Positions 6,796 through 14,912 of a DNA stretch of 47,797 nt are shown here, in pieces. Made by a program: the position numbers and the translations under genes. This DNA is from an uncultured Burkholderiales bacterium. GTDB lineage: Bacteria; Pseudomonadota; Gammaproteobacteria; Burkholderiales; Burkholderiaceae_C. Under the pieces are notes generated by a model. That model was not told the origin of the DNA. It saw only the letters and a list, made by a program, of their open reading frames with translations, and searched no databases. Position 1 is the stretch's first letter; every line of letters starts with the position of its first letter. The DNA lies in the NCBI GenBank assembly GCA_902825995.1, contig CADEDE010000012.1, forward strand, positions 1 through 47,797, given 5' to 3'.

Positions 6796-7872
6796 TCAGG
6801 CCTCTTCGACCCAACTGTCCACCGTGTCGGCACCGTCCAGCCAGCGCACCACTTCGGCGGCCATGGGATGGTTCACGGCGAGGTAGCGCTGGCGCAAACG
6901 CTGGCGTTCGTCGCCCAGCCGATCGAGCCCCAGGTCCTGCAGGGCGTGCAGGTCTTCTTCGAGCATCGGCGCGAGTTCGTCACCCGCCAAGGCGCGTGCG
7001 GCTGCGCGGAAGGCGCGCATGTAGGCATAGGCCGGACCTTCCCGGTAGCTGGCTACCAGCGTGGCGGCGGGGATCAGGCTCAGTTGCGGCTGCATTGCCG
7101 GGTTGATGGCATGCGCCGTCAGGTGGGTTCCGATCGCACTCGGGCGCCCTGTGAAGCCGCGCAGGTGCAGGAAGCGCGACATCTGCGGCCCGTCGTTGAC
7201 CGGGTAGTTGTCCCACAGCGTCGGTTTGCGCCGCAGCGACTCGGCCACGCGCGCGAGGTGGCCGGGACTGAACTCGCGGGCGCAGATCTCTTCGCCCGTC
7301 CAATAGACACCGACACGGGGATCGAGCCTGCGCCCGAGCTCGTCGAGGTAGCCCGACGGGCGCTGACCGAAGACGAGATCCAGCATCCTGTCGTCGGAAT
7401 AGTAGGTCGGACACATCACGACCCGGCTGGCGCGGGTGGTGGCCAGCGCGGTATGCACGATCTCGGCCTCCCGTGCCGCCAGGTCCGGCACATCGCCGCG
7501 TGTGTCGTCGAAGAGGATCGCGAGTTCGTCGATGCCGATCTCGTCGAGCGCCCGGAGCTTGGCGACGAAGTCCGCCTTTGCGGCACCGGTGTCCTCGCGG
7601 TACAGCTCGTAGGGGCTCAGCCCGATGCCGAAGCGCATGCCCAGGTTGCGGCAATGCGCCGACAGATCGGCCAGTTCGGCGAAGGCGGCCGGCGGGTGCG
7701 GCTCGCGCCAGCGTCGCCGCAGGAAAGCGTCCGCCTTCGGCGCGTGGTGGAACCATGCGTAGCCCAGTTCGCGCAGCTGCGTCAGCACGCGCTTGCGATC
7801 CTCGTGGCGCCACGGCTTGCCGAAGTAGCCCTCGATGACACCCAGCTCTGGAACCATGTCGGCGGCGTTCAT
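6796..7872 (-). CDS. GH84-type beta-N-acetylglucosaminidase domain protein
   Basis: A 358-residue protein of the GH84/O-GlcNAcase catalytic-domain family. The opening GVIEGYFGKPW (11-21) is the family signature (usually GFYGRPW), and FDDTRGD at 121-127 supplies the catalytic Asp122-Asp123 pair that drives substrate-assisted hydrolysis of N-acetylglucosaminides. Further family-like motifs are PTYYSDD, YWTGEEI and LWDNYPVND. No signal peptide is seen, so it should be cytoplasmic, unlike secreted toxin-associated GH84 enzymes. It starts 3 bp after the stop of the DsrE-like gene, so translation is probably coupled. Hydrolysis of GlcNAc-containing thiol conjugates would fit the context but is speculation. 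Confidence 0.8.
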   Translation of the reverse strand: MNAADMVPELGVIEGYFGKPWRHEDRKRVLTQLRELGYAWFHHAPKADAFLRRRWREPHPPAAFAELADLSAHCRNLGMRFGIGLSPYELYREDTGAAKADFVAKLRALDEIGIDELAILFDDTRGDVPDLAAREAEIVHTALATTRASRVVMCPTYYSDDRMLDLVFGQRPSGYLDELGRRLDPRVGVYWTGEEICAREFSPGHLARVAESLRRKPTLWDNYPVNDGPQMSRFLHLRGFTGRPSAIGTHLTAHAINPAMQPQLSLIPAATLVASYREGPAYAYMRAFRAAARALAGDELAPMLEEDLHALQDLGLDRLGDERQRLRQRYLAVNHPMAAEVVRWLDGADTVDSWVEEA

Positions 7873-7875
7873 GGT

Positions 7876-8226
7876 CTAGAAGACGAGAACCTTGTCGGCT
7901 TCGACGGTCCAGTCGGCCAGCTGGGCCAGGGTGCTGCGACGGGCGCCTTCGATGACCTCGTCCTCGCGCAGGCCGCGCGCGTCCATGCAGGTGCCACACA
8001 GCGCCACCTCGCCCTTGCGCAGCACCTTGCCGAGCATCAACTGCAGGTTGTAGTAGCCCTCGGGCACCTTCTGGCCGCTCTTGGCGCAGGCCACCGCGTC
8101 GGCCATCAGGAACAGCCGGACCTGCTGGTCGTCCTTGCCCGCCACCGTGGCCGCCAAGCGGAGCGCGTTGTAGGTGCGTTCGTTCCCATAAGGAGCGTCG
8201 TTGAGGATGAACAGGGTGGAGGCCAT
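7876..8226 (-). CDS. DsrE/DsrF-family sulphur-relay protein
   Basis: A 116-residue soluble protein of the DsrE/DsrF/YchN fold. It has the N-terminal FILNDAPYG strand-loop, the AVACAKSGQ helix and the conserved LCGTCMDARG motif with two cysteines, the usual sulphur-carrying site. Members such as DsrE2 and TusD pass persulphide sulphur between rhodanese-like and acceptor proteins in the cytoplasm. It lies 30 bp after the ArsR-rhodanese gene and 3 bp before the GH84-type gene, inside one operon. The length is that of the single-domain family. Direct partners are probably the rhodanese domains nearby; that is inference. Confidence 0.88.
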   Translation of the reverse strand: MASTLFILNDAPYGNERTYNALRLAATVAGKDDQQVRLFLMADAVACAKSGQKVPEGYYNLQLMLGKVLRKGEVALCGTCMDARGLREDEVIEGARRSTLAQLADWTVEADKVLVF

Positions 8227-8256
8227 GACGGTTCCTGGGTTGTTCAGGGATTTGTC

Positions 8257-8919
8257 TCAGGCACGTTGGACCGGCAGGCCCGCGGCCTGCCATTCGCTGA
8301 CGCCATCGAAAGTCTTGCGGGCGCGGAAGCCGCGTGCCTGCAGCAGCTTCACCGCCTCGTCGGACATCAGACAGAACGGGCCGCGGCAGTAGGCGACGAT
8401 CTCGACGTCCCGCGGCAGTTCGGCCAGACGTTGCGCCAACTCGGGTAGCGGCATCGATCGCGCGTAGGGCAGGTGGGCGGTGTCGAACTCCTCCTGCGGG
8501 CGCACGTCGAGCACGAGCACGTCGCCGCGCTTGGCCTGTGCGAGCAGTTCCTTGCGGCCGACACTGGCCAGCCGGTCGGGCTCGGCCATCATCTGCTGCA
8601 GCGCCAGACGCAGTTCCAGCAGGTGCTCCTCGGCCACCTGGCGGAGCGTCACGCCGAGGTGCGCCACGTCCTTGCCGCTCAGGCGGTAGACCATGCGCTT
8701 GCCCTCGCGGCGGCTCTGCACCAGTCTCGCTTCCTTCAACGCCTTCAGGTGTGCACTGGCGAGCTTGACGTCGATGCCGACCTCGGCGGCCACGGTCTCG
8801 ACCGCTTTCTCACCCTGCGCCAGCATCTCCAGCATCTCCAGCCGCTTCGGGCTGGCCAGGGCTTTGCCCACACGGGCGACCTGTTCGTACAGAAGGTCCT
8901 TGAGTGTTCGGTTGTCCAT
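8257..8919 (-). CDS. ArsR-family repressor fused to a rhodanese domain
   Basis: A 220-residue regulator. Residues about 10-95 form an ArsR/SmtB winged helix (SPKRLEMLEML, ASAHLKALKEARLV, then the wing REGKRMVYRL). Residues about 118-220 form a rhodanese domain (VLVLDVRPQEEF) with the active loop YCRGPFC. The only two cysteines are Cys178 and Cys183, both in that loop; the ArsR part has none, so metal sensing of the classical kind is unlikely and persulphide or tetrasulphide formation in the loop is a plausible signal. ATG 8919 is used; ATG 8928 (three residues longer) lies in the -10. It heads the leftward operon and faces the desaturase operon across a 22-bp palindrome, so it probably represses both. 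Confidence 0.9.
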   Translation of the reverse strand: MDNRTLKDLLYEQVARVGKALASPKRLEMLEMLAQGEKAVETVAAEVGIDVKLASAHLKALKEARLVQSRREGKRMVYRLSGKDVAHLGVTLRQVAEEHLLELRLALQQMMAEPDRLASVGRKELLAQAKRGDVLVLDVRPQEEFDTAHLPYARSMPLPELAQRLAELPRDVEIVAYCRGPFCLMSDEAVKLLQARGFRARKTFDGVSEWQAAGLPVQRA

Positions 8920-8925
8920 GGTGTA

Positions 8926-8947
8926 CATTCTAACGGTCGTTGGTATG
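8926..8947. promoter_or_regulatory. Imperfect 22-bp palindrome, probable operator of the ArsR-rhodanese regulator
   Basis: The bases CATtCtAACGgtCGTTgGtATG form a dyad in which eight of ten positions per half match, centred at 8936/8937. It covers the -10 and most of the spacer of the regulator's own promoter and lies 53 bp before the divergent desaturase start, a position from which one repressor could control both operons. No second copy was noticed elsewhere in the window. Confidence 0.6.
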
Positions 8948-8956
8948 AAAGGTAAA
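8927..8956 (-). promoter_or_regulatory. Sigma70-like promoter of the leftward sulphur operon, probably leaderless
   Basis: Reading leftward, TTTACC (8951-8956) is a weak -35 and TAGAAT (8927-8932) a good -10, 18 bp apart. Transcription would begin about seven bases on, at or next to the A of the ATG at 8919. There is no Shine-Dalgarno before that ATG, which agrees with a leaderless message. Confidence 0.5.
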
Positions 8957-8999
8957 GAGCCTGTCTGCCACGTCAGCACCTGAACCCGGGGAGACAGCC

Positions 9000-9875
9000 A
9001 TGGATCTCGAACAATTCGTCCTTGCCCACGAACCTGCCATCCGGCTGGGCTTCTTCGTGGGTGTCTTCGCGATCGTGGCGCTGTGGGAGTTGGCTGCACC
9101 GCGCCGCGCGCTGACGGTGTCCAAGGCCTTGCGCTGGGGCAGCAACCTCGGCCTGGTCGCGCTGAACACGCTCGTGCTGCGGCTCATGTTTCCGCTGGCG
9201 GCGGTCGGCGTGGCCGCGTTCGGCGTGGCCAACGGCTGGGGCCTGCTAAACCACTTCGAGGTGCCGTTCTGGCTGGCCGTGCCGGTGGCGGTGATCGCGA
9301 TGGACTTCGTCATCTGGCTTCAGCATGTGATGGTGCACGCCGTGCCGGCGCTGTGGCGGCTGCACCAGGTGCATCACGCCGACCTGGACTATGACCTGAC
9401 CACCGGCGCACGCTTCCACCCGATCGAAATCGCACTGTCGATGCTGATCAAGTTCGCCACCATCACCGTGCTTGGGCCGCCGGTGCTGGCCGTGGTGATC
9501 TTCGAGGTGCTGCTCAACGCCACCGCGATGTTCAACCACGGCAACATCCGCCTGCCCGCCGGGGTGGACCGGGTGCTGAGGTGGTTCGTCGTCACGCCGG
9601 ACATGCACCGCGTGCACCACTCGGTGGAAGACGACGAGACCAACTCCAACTTCGGTTTCAACCTGCCCTGGTGGGACAGGCTGTTCGGCACCTATCGTGC
9701 GCAACCGCGCGCCGGGCATGACGCCATCGTGATCGGCATCCACGGCCATACCGACCCACACGAGGTGGCGCGCCTGGACGGCATGCTTTTGATGCCGTTC
9801 AAGGGCCAGGTCGACGGCTATGCGATCAACCGTCGCTACTGGTCGAGTGAAGGGTCCGGAGAGAGCGCCTCGTGA
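9000..9875 (+). CDS. Sterol desaturase / fatty-acid hydroxylase-family membrane oxygenase
   Basis: A 291-residue integral membrane di-iron enzyme candidate. It has about four hydrophobic helices before and between the histidine boxes: HVMVH (109-113), HQVHH (122-126), FNH (180) and HRVHH (203-207), the eight-plus histidine pattern of the family. Members hydroxylate or desaturate lipids with O2. GGGGAGA lies just before the ATG. It leads the rightward operon, divergent from the ArsR-rhodanese gene, and overlaps the next gene by four bases. The substrate is unknown; in this context lipid or hopanoid modification under sulphur stress is possible. Family call is firm. Confidence 0.87.
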   Translation: MDLEQFVLAHEPAIRLGFFVGVFAIVALWELAAPRRALTVSKALRWGSNLGLVALNTLVLRLMFPLAAVGVAAFGVANGWGLLNHFEVPFWLAVPVAVIAMDFVIWLQHVMVHAVPALWRLHQVHHADLDYDLTTGARFHPIEIALSMLIKFATITVLGPPVLAVVIFEVLLNATAMFNHGNIRLPAGVDRVLRWFVVTPDMHRVHHSVEDDETNSNFGFNLPWWDRLFGTYRAQPRAGHDAIVIGIHGHTDPHEVARLDGMLLMPFKGQVDGYAINRRYWSSEGSGESAS

Positions 9876-10843
9876 TGAACCGGACCGCACTGCGCTGGGT
9901 GTTGGGCCTGGTATTGCTGGCGGCCGTCGGCGTCGCGCTGACGCAGCGTGGACGCTTCGATGCGGCAACGCTGCAGACTTGGGTCGAAGGTGCGGGCGCG
10001 GCGGGGCCCTTGCTGTTCATGGGCCTCTACGCGGTGGCCACCGTGCTGTTCCTGCCGGGTGCCGTCATCACGCTGGCCGGCGGTGCCTTGTTCGGACCGC
10101 TTTGGGGCACGCTGTGGAACCTGACCGGTGCGACCGTGGGCGCCGCGCTGGCCTTCCTCATCGCCCGCCACCTCGGCGCGGACTGGGTGGCGCGTCGCGC
10201 AGGCCCGCGCCTGCAACGGCTGAACGAGGGTGTGGCGTCCGAAGGCTGGCGCTTCGTCGCCTTCGTGCGGCTGGTGCCGCTGTTCCCCTTCAACCTGCTG
10301 AACTACGCGCTGGGCCTGACCCGCATCTCGTTCATCACCTACCTGCTCGCCACCTGGGTCTTCATGCTGCCCGGCGCCTTCGCGTACTCCTGGCTCGGCC
10401 ATGCCGGGCGTGAAGCGCTGTCGGGTGCCGATGGCCTGGTGCGCAACGTCACCATCGCGCTGTCGCTGCTGGCGGCCGTGGCGCTGTTGCCGAGGCTGGT
10501 GCGCAAACTGCGGGCAAAGCCAATGCTGGAGGTGCTCGACCTGAAGCGGGAACTCGACGCGGGCGAGGATGTGCTGCTGCTGGACGTGCGCGCGCCGGCC
10601 GAGTTCAGCGGCGACCTGGGACACATCGCTCAAGCGCAGAACGTTCCGCTGAAAGAGTTGCCCGGACGGCTGTCGCGCTTCGAGGATCGCAAGCAGCGAC
10701 CTGTGCGCCTGATCTGCCGCACCGACCGGCGCTCGGTGCAGGCAGCGCGCTTGCTCGCCGAAGCAGGCTTCAGCAAGGTCCAGGTCGTCCGGGGCGGAAT
10801 GACCGCCTGGCGCGGCCACGGATGGGCCGTCGTGGGCGCCTGA
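9872..10843 (+). CDS. TVP38/TMEM64 (VTT-domain) membrane protein fused to a rhodanese
   Basis: A 323-residue fusion. After an N-terminal helix (10-24), residues about 45-210 form a VTT/DedA-like membrane domain: the LPGAVITLAGGALFGP segment, RLVPLFPFNLLNYALG and further helices. Residues about 218-323 form a cytoplasmic rhodanese domain (VLLLDVRAPAEF, loop LICRTDRRS with Cys282, final RGGMTAWRGHGW). The ATG lies in the ATGA overlap with the desaturase gene; ATG 9875 is possible. VTT proteins move phospholipids or small solutes; coupling to a sulphurtransferase suggests transport or processing of a sulphur compound at the membrane, which is inference. Confidence 0.88.
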   Translation: MMNRTALRWVLGLVLLAAVGVALTQRGRFDAATLQTWVEGAGAAGPLLFMGLYAVATVLFLPGAVITLAGGALFGPLWGTLWNLTGATVGAALAFLIARHLGADWVARRAGPRLQRLNEGVASEGWRFVAFVRLVPLFPFNLLNYALGLTRISFITYLLATWVFMLPGAFAYSWLGHAGREALSGADGLVRNVTIALSLLAAVALLPRLVRKLRAKPMLEVLDLKRELDAGEDVLLLDVRAPAEFSGDLGHIAQAQNVPLKELPGRLSRFEDRKQRPVRLICRTDRRSVQAARLLAEAGFSKVQVVRGGMTAWRGHGWAVVGA

Positions 10844-10844
10844 A

Positions 10845-11618
10845 ATGCACAGCGCGATGAAAACCGAATCGATGTCGAAGCGGCCCAAACCCTTGTCCAT
10901 GCCCGCGCTGTGGGGCTTGCTGCTCGGCCTGGCAGCGGTGGCCACCATCGTCGCCTCCGGCATCGGCTACCGGCTCGGCTGGTGGCACTTCTTGCGCGGC
11001 CTGCAGGCCTCCGAATGGGCGACCTATGGTGCCGGTGTCGCGCTCGTCCTGTCCGGGTTCGGCCTGATCCAGACCCGTCCCCGTGCGGCGCGGGGCGGAC
11101 GGGCCATGGCCATCCTCGGGCTGCTGATCGCACTGTTTCCGCTGGCGATGGCCCTGCAGTGGGAAGTTGCCAGCCGCACCACGCCGCCCATCAACGACAT
11201 CAGCACCGACACCGCCGATGCCCCGGTGTTCTGGGACATGCCCAACCCGACCGACTACCCAGGCGCCAAGACGGCCGCTCTGCAGCGTGCAGCCTATCCC
11301 GATCTGACATCGTTGAAACTCGGTCTGACGCCGGAACAGGCGTTCGCGCAGGCCTTGTCGGTGGCCCAGGCGAAGGGCTGGACCATCGTCGCCAGCGTAC
11401 CTGCCGAGGGCCGGATCGAGGCAACCACCAGCAGCCTGCTGTACGGCTTCACCGACGAGGTGATCGTCAGGGTCAAGGCAGCGGAAGGCGGCGCCCTGGT
11501 GGATGTACGTTCCCGGTCACGCCTGGGTCGTGTCGACCGGGGCGTGAACGCCAGGCGCATCCGCGCCTACCTCGCTGCCCTGCAGGAGCGCGCGGCGGCC
11601 AACGATCCGCAGCCATGA
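10845..11618 (+). CDS. DUF1499-family membrane protein
   Basis: A protein of up to 257 residues starting just after the TVP38-rhodanese stop; in-frame ATGs at 10857 and 10872 are alternatives because no strong ribosome site is seen. Three transmembrane helices (about 22-42, 58-75 and 85-105) precede a soluble DUF1499 domain with the FWDMPNPTDYPG region, a duplicated beta pattern (GWTIVASVPAEGRIEAT) and the closing VDVRSRSRLGRVDRGVNARRI-type segment. The function of DUF1499 is not known. It overlaps the cysteine desulfurase by four bases, so it is in the same operon. Confidence 0.8.
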   Translation: MHSAMKTESMSKRPKPLSMPALWGLLLGLAAVATIVASGIGYRLGWWHFLRGLQASEWATYGAGVALVLSGFGLIQTRPRAARGGRAMAILGLLIALFPLAMALQWEVASRTTPPINDISTDTADAPVFWDMPNPTDYPGAKTAALQRAAYPDLTSLKLGLTPEQAFAQALSVAQAKGWTIVASVPAEGRIEATTSSLLYGFTDEVIVRVKAAEGGALVDVRSRSRLGRVDRGVNARRIRAYLAALQERAAANDPQP

Positions 11619-12757
11619 CCGATCCAATCTACCTCGACCACAACGCCACCACCCCGGTTGCGCCGGAAGTGCTGGACGCGATGCTGCCGTGGCTGCGTGG
11701 TGAGTACGGCAACCCGTCCAGCACCCACCCCTACGGCCAGCGCGCCGCGCGGGCCGTGGCCACGGCCAGGGGCCAAGTGGCCGACCTCATTGGCGCAGAC
11801 GCGCGGGACATCGTCTTCACCGGCTGCGCGACCGAGGCGAACAACCTGGCGCTGCTGGGCGTGGCACACGCGCTCGGGACCGGGAAGCGCCACTTGGTGG
11901 TCAGTGCGGTCGAACATCCGGCGGTGATGGCCCCAGCGCTTGAGTTGCACGATCAGGGGTGGGCGCTGACGGTCCTGCCCGTCGACACGTTCGGCCGGAT
12001 CTCCCCCGACCAACTGGCGAACGCCTTGAGGCCCGACACGGCACTGGTTTCGGTCATGCATGCCAACAACGAGGTGGGCACGTTGCAGCCGATCGCAGAG
12101 ATCGCCGAGATCACGCGCCCGCGCGGCATCATGCTGCACACGGACGCCGCGCAGTCGGTCGGCAAACTGCCCGTCAATGTCGACGCACTCGGCGTGGACC
12201 TCTTGACCCTCGCTGGGCACAAGTTCAGTGCCCCGAAGGGCGTCGGCGCCTTGTACATCCGCACCGGGACGCCCATCCGATCCATTCTCCACGGCGCGGA
12301 CCAGGAGCATGGCCTGCGGCCTGGCACCGAGAACGCGGCCCTGATCGTCGCGATGGGCGCTGCGGCCGCGTTGGCCGCGGCGGCTCTGCCAGGCCTGTCT
12401 GATCGGCTGCGTTCGCTGCGCGACCGGCTGCACGCACAACTCGAGGCCGGTGTGCCCGCACTTCGCCTCAACGGCGATCCGGAACGCCGGTTGCCGAACA
12501 CCTTGCACGTCTCGTTCCCCGGCGTCAGCGGTCGCGCCCTGCTCGCGGCAGTGTCCGACACGGTGGCCGCGTCGGTCGGCTCGGCCTGCCACTCGGAGCA
12601 GGACGCGGTCAGCGGTGTGCTGGCCGCGATGGGGTTCGGTGCGGCACGCGCGAGCGGCGCGGTTCGGCTGTCGGTCGGGCGCGTGACCCAGCCCGAGGAC
12701 ATCGACATTGCCGCAGCAGCGCTCGTGGCCGCGTGGCGCCGCCTGACGGGTGCATGA
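11615..12757 (+). CDS. Cysteine desulfurase (NifS/IscS-like, class V aminotransferase)
   Basis: A 380-residue PLP enzyme that takes sulphur from cysteine, giving alanine and an enzyme persulphide. The start is in an ATGA overlap. Motifs are YLDHNATTP (6-13), EHPAV with PLP-stacking His101, HTDAAQ, the Schiff-base Lys203 in LAGHKFSAPKG and the catalytic Cys325 in SVGSACHSEQDAVSG. The length fits the family. It is not beside iscU or suf genes, so it probably feeds persulphide to the rhodaneses and DsrE-like protein of this locus, not general cluster assembly. It closes the rightward operon. Confidence 0.92.
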   Translation: MTDPIYLDHNATTPVAPEVLDAMLPWLRGEYGNPSSTHPYGQRAARAVATARGQVADLIGADARDIVFTGCATEANNLALLGVAHALGTGKRHLVVSAVEHPAVMAPALELHDQGWALTVLPVDTFGRISPDQLANALRPDTALVSVMHANNEVGTLQPIAEIAEITRPRGIMLHTDAAQSVGKLPVNVDALGVDLLTLAGHKFSAPKGVGALYIRTGTPIRSILHGADQEHGLRPGTENAALIVAMGAAAALAAAALPGLSDRLRSLRDRLHAQLEAGVPALRLNGDPERRLPNTLHVSFPGVSGRALLAAVSDTVAASVGSACHSEQDAVSGVLAAMGFGAARASGAVRLSVGRVTQPEDIDIAAAALVAAWRRLTGA

Positions 12758-12773
12758 CCTGAGCTCGACCACA

Positions 12774-12810
12774 GTACCGGCAGGTACGGACGCGCACCCG
12801 ACTGGGTGCG
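12774..12810. terminator. Two adjacent hairpins between convergent operons
   Basis: GTACC-ggca-GGTAC (12774-12787) is followed by the perfect 7-bp stem CGCACCC-gact-GGGTGCG (12793-12810). They lie between the cysteine desulfurase stop and the 3' end of the sensor kinase gene, where a two-way terminator is expected, but there is no clear T run. Confidence 0.35.
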
Positions 12811-12967
12811 ATAGGTCGCGTGGCAGGCGACGAGGGTCTGCAACACCCTGGCCAGCGCGACGAGGCTGCTGCTGCCGACGCCCCTGACTTTCGCGGCTGC
12901 GTCGAACTGGCTTGCACGAGGCTGTGAAGTTCGCCGCTACATAGCCTGCGCTGCCCACAGAGTGCGA

Positions 12968-14008
12968 TCACCTCGCACGCGGCAACTCCAGAATCGCGCG
13001 CAGCCCTCCACTGTCCCGGTTCTCCAAGACGACGGTCCCGCCGTGGTACGCCGCTGCATCGCGCACGATCGCCAGACCCAGGCCCACCCCACCGGTGTCA
13101 AGACTTCGCGAGGCGTCCAGGCGAACGAAGGGCTCGGTGACGCGGACCAGGTCGCCCGCCGGAATCCCCGGGCCGTCATCCTCGATGAGCACGCGCAGCG
13201 CGGTCGCGGAGTCCTCGATCCGCACGGCAACGTTCTGGCCGTGTGCCACCGCGTTGTCGATCAGGTTGGTGACTGCCCGTTTGAGGACTGACAGCTTGCC
13301 GGCGTAGGGCGCCGCCGCGCGCCCGGGTGCAGCTTCCGACAGGTTCACCTGGCGCCCGAGCGCCTGCTCGTCCTCGACGATGCTCGACAGCAGGGCTTCC
13401 ATGTTGATCGGCTGGATCGGTTCGGCGTCCTCCAGCCCTCGCAGGTATGCCAGCACGCTGTTGACCATGCCCTGCATGGCGTCGATGTCGGCATTCAGTT
13501 TGCTCTGTAGCACGGGGTCGTCGACCAGTTCAGCGCGCAGCCGCATGCGCGTGAGCGGCGTGCGCAGGTCGTGCGAGACGGCGGCCAGCGCGCGCCCGCG
13601 CTCCACCACCAGCTGGCGCAGGCGCTGCTGCATGAAGTTGAAGGCTTCGGCCGCGCGGCGCACCTCGGTGGGGCCGCTCACCGGCAATGCCGGGGCGTCC
13701 AGGTCGTGCGCAAACGCCGTCGCCGCCGATGCCATCTGCTGCAGCGGCTTGGTGGCCCAGCGCACGGCGATCAAGGACACGATGATGACCGCCGCGAGCG
13801 TCAGCGACACGTGCCAGATGAAGCGCAGCGGCAGCGCATCGAGCGCCGGCATGCCCGGATGCACATGACCCGCGGCCAGCATCGCGGCGCGCTCCTGCAG
13901 GTGCAGCAGCAGGCTGGCGAATTGCGCGGCCAGCAGGCCGAGCACCAGGATCAGGGTCATGCGGCCCGACAGTGAGCGCGGCAGCAGTTTGGCAAGCATC
14001 AGTCGCAT
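12968..14008 (-). CDS. Two-component sensor histidine kinase
   Basis: A 346-residue kinase. Transmembrane helices lie at about 17-36 and 64-82 around a periplasmic loop of only 25-30 residues, followed by a HAMP-like segment. The H box is VSHDLRTPLTR (His146), the N box NLIDNAVAHG, G1 DDGPGIP and G2 GGVGLGLAIV. The short loop, with two His residues (GHVHPG), suggests sensing within the membrane or through a small ligand or metal. It overlaps the 3' end of the response-regulator gene by ten bases and is encoded after it. No target site is identified; the divergent DUF4395 operon is a candidate. Confidence 0.92.
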   Translation of the reverse strand: MRLMLAKLLPRSLSGRMTLILVLGLLAAQFASLLLHLQERAAMLAAGHVHPGMPALDALPLRFIWHVSLTLAAVIIVSLIAVRWATKPLQQMASAATAFAHDLDAPALPVSGPTEVRRAAEAFNFMQQRLRQLVVERGRALAAVSHDLRTPLTRMRLRAELVDDPVLQSKLNADIDAMQGMVNSVLAYLRGLEDAEPIQPINMEALLSSIVEDEQALGRQVNLSEAAPGRAAAPYAGKLSVLKRAVTNLIDNAVAHGQNVAVRIEDSATALRVLIEDDGPGIPAGDLVRVTEPFVRLDASRSLDTGGVGLGLAIVRDAAAYHGGTVVLENRDSGGLRAILELPRAR

Positions 14009-14730
14009 GACGGCAAGCCCTCCACGGCAGCGGCCAGCACATAGCCTTCACCACGCACGGTCTTGATCAGCCCGGACTCGCGCCCCGCGTCCTGCAGGCG
14101 CTGGCGCAGCCGGCTGATCTGCACGTCGATGGCGCGGTCGTAGGGCTCGGCCTCGCGCCCGTGGATCAGCTCGACCAGTTGATCACGGTTCAGCACGCGG
14201 TTGGGGTGGTCGAGCAGGATGCGCAAGAGCCGGTACTCGGCACCCGACAGCGGGGTGGCGACACCATCGGCCCCAGTCAGTACGCGGGTGGCGGTGTCCA
14301 GCTTCCAGCCGGCGAAGGCCAGGCAACGCTGGGTGTCCGGCTTCAGGTTGGGCGGCAGTGAACGCGTGCGCCGCAGGATGCCCTTGATGCGTGCCAGCAG
14401 CTCGCGTGGGCTGAAGGGCTTGACCAGGTAGTCGTCGGCACCCATCTCGATGCCCAGGATGCGGTCGGTCTCTTCGCCCCGGGCGGTCAGCATCAGTACC
14501 GGCAGGTTGGACTTGCCGCGCAGGTCGCGGCACAGCACCAGGCCGTCGGTGTCGGGCAGCATCAGGTCCAGCACCACCAGGTCGATGGCGTGCTTGTCCA
14601 GCACCTGCCACATCTCACGGCCACTGGCGGCCGGCTTGGCATCGAAGCCGTTGCGCGCCAGATAGTCCACCAGCAACTGGCGGATCTCGGGGTCGTCGTC
14701 GACGATCAGGATACTGTCGTTCGGGTCCAT
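13999..14730 (-). CDS. OmpR-family response regulator
   Basis: A 243-residue regulator. The receiver domain has the acidic pair VDDDPEI, the phosphoacceptor Asp in VVLDLMLPDTDG, the switch Thr in MLTARGE and Lys in LVKPFSPRE. A C-terminal winged helix follows (PLSGAEYRLLRILL, RAIDVQISRLRQRL, IKTVRGEGYVL). It is first in the regulator-kinase pair and divergent from the DUF4395 operon start (14913), leaving about 180 bp of shared upstream DNA, a natural place for its binding sites. Regulon unknown. Confidence 0.94.
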   Translation of the reverse strand: MDPNDSILIVDDDPEIRQLLVDYLARNGFDAKPAASGREMWQVLDKHAIDLVVLDLMLPDTDGLVLCRDLRGKSNLPVLMLTARGEETDRILGIEMGADDYLVKPFSPRELLARIKGILRRTRSLPPNLKPDTQRCLAFAGWKLDTATRVLTGADGVATPLSGAEYRLLRILLDHPNRVLNRDQLVELIHGREAEPYDRAIDVQISRLRQRLQDAGRESGLIKTVRGEGYVLAAAVEGLPSCD

Positions 14731-14912
14731 GGCCGTAGTGTGAAAGTCGACGTCGCCGAGCGCGGTGCCCGGGCACCGCGAGTTTTGTATCGCAGTGTTG
14801 CATGCGGCCCCGACGCAAGCTGGCGATGCAAATCCCTCGGCCGCCGCAAACTGGCAGCCAGCTTCTGCAGGTTCAATGCTGGCAGGTCAATACACCCCGG
14901 GGGGAACCCAGC

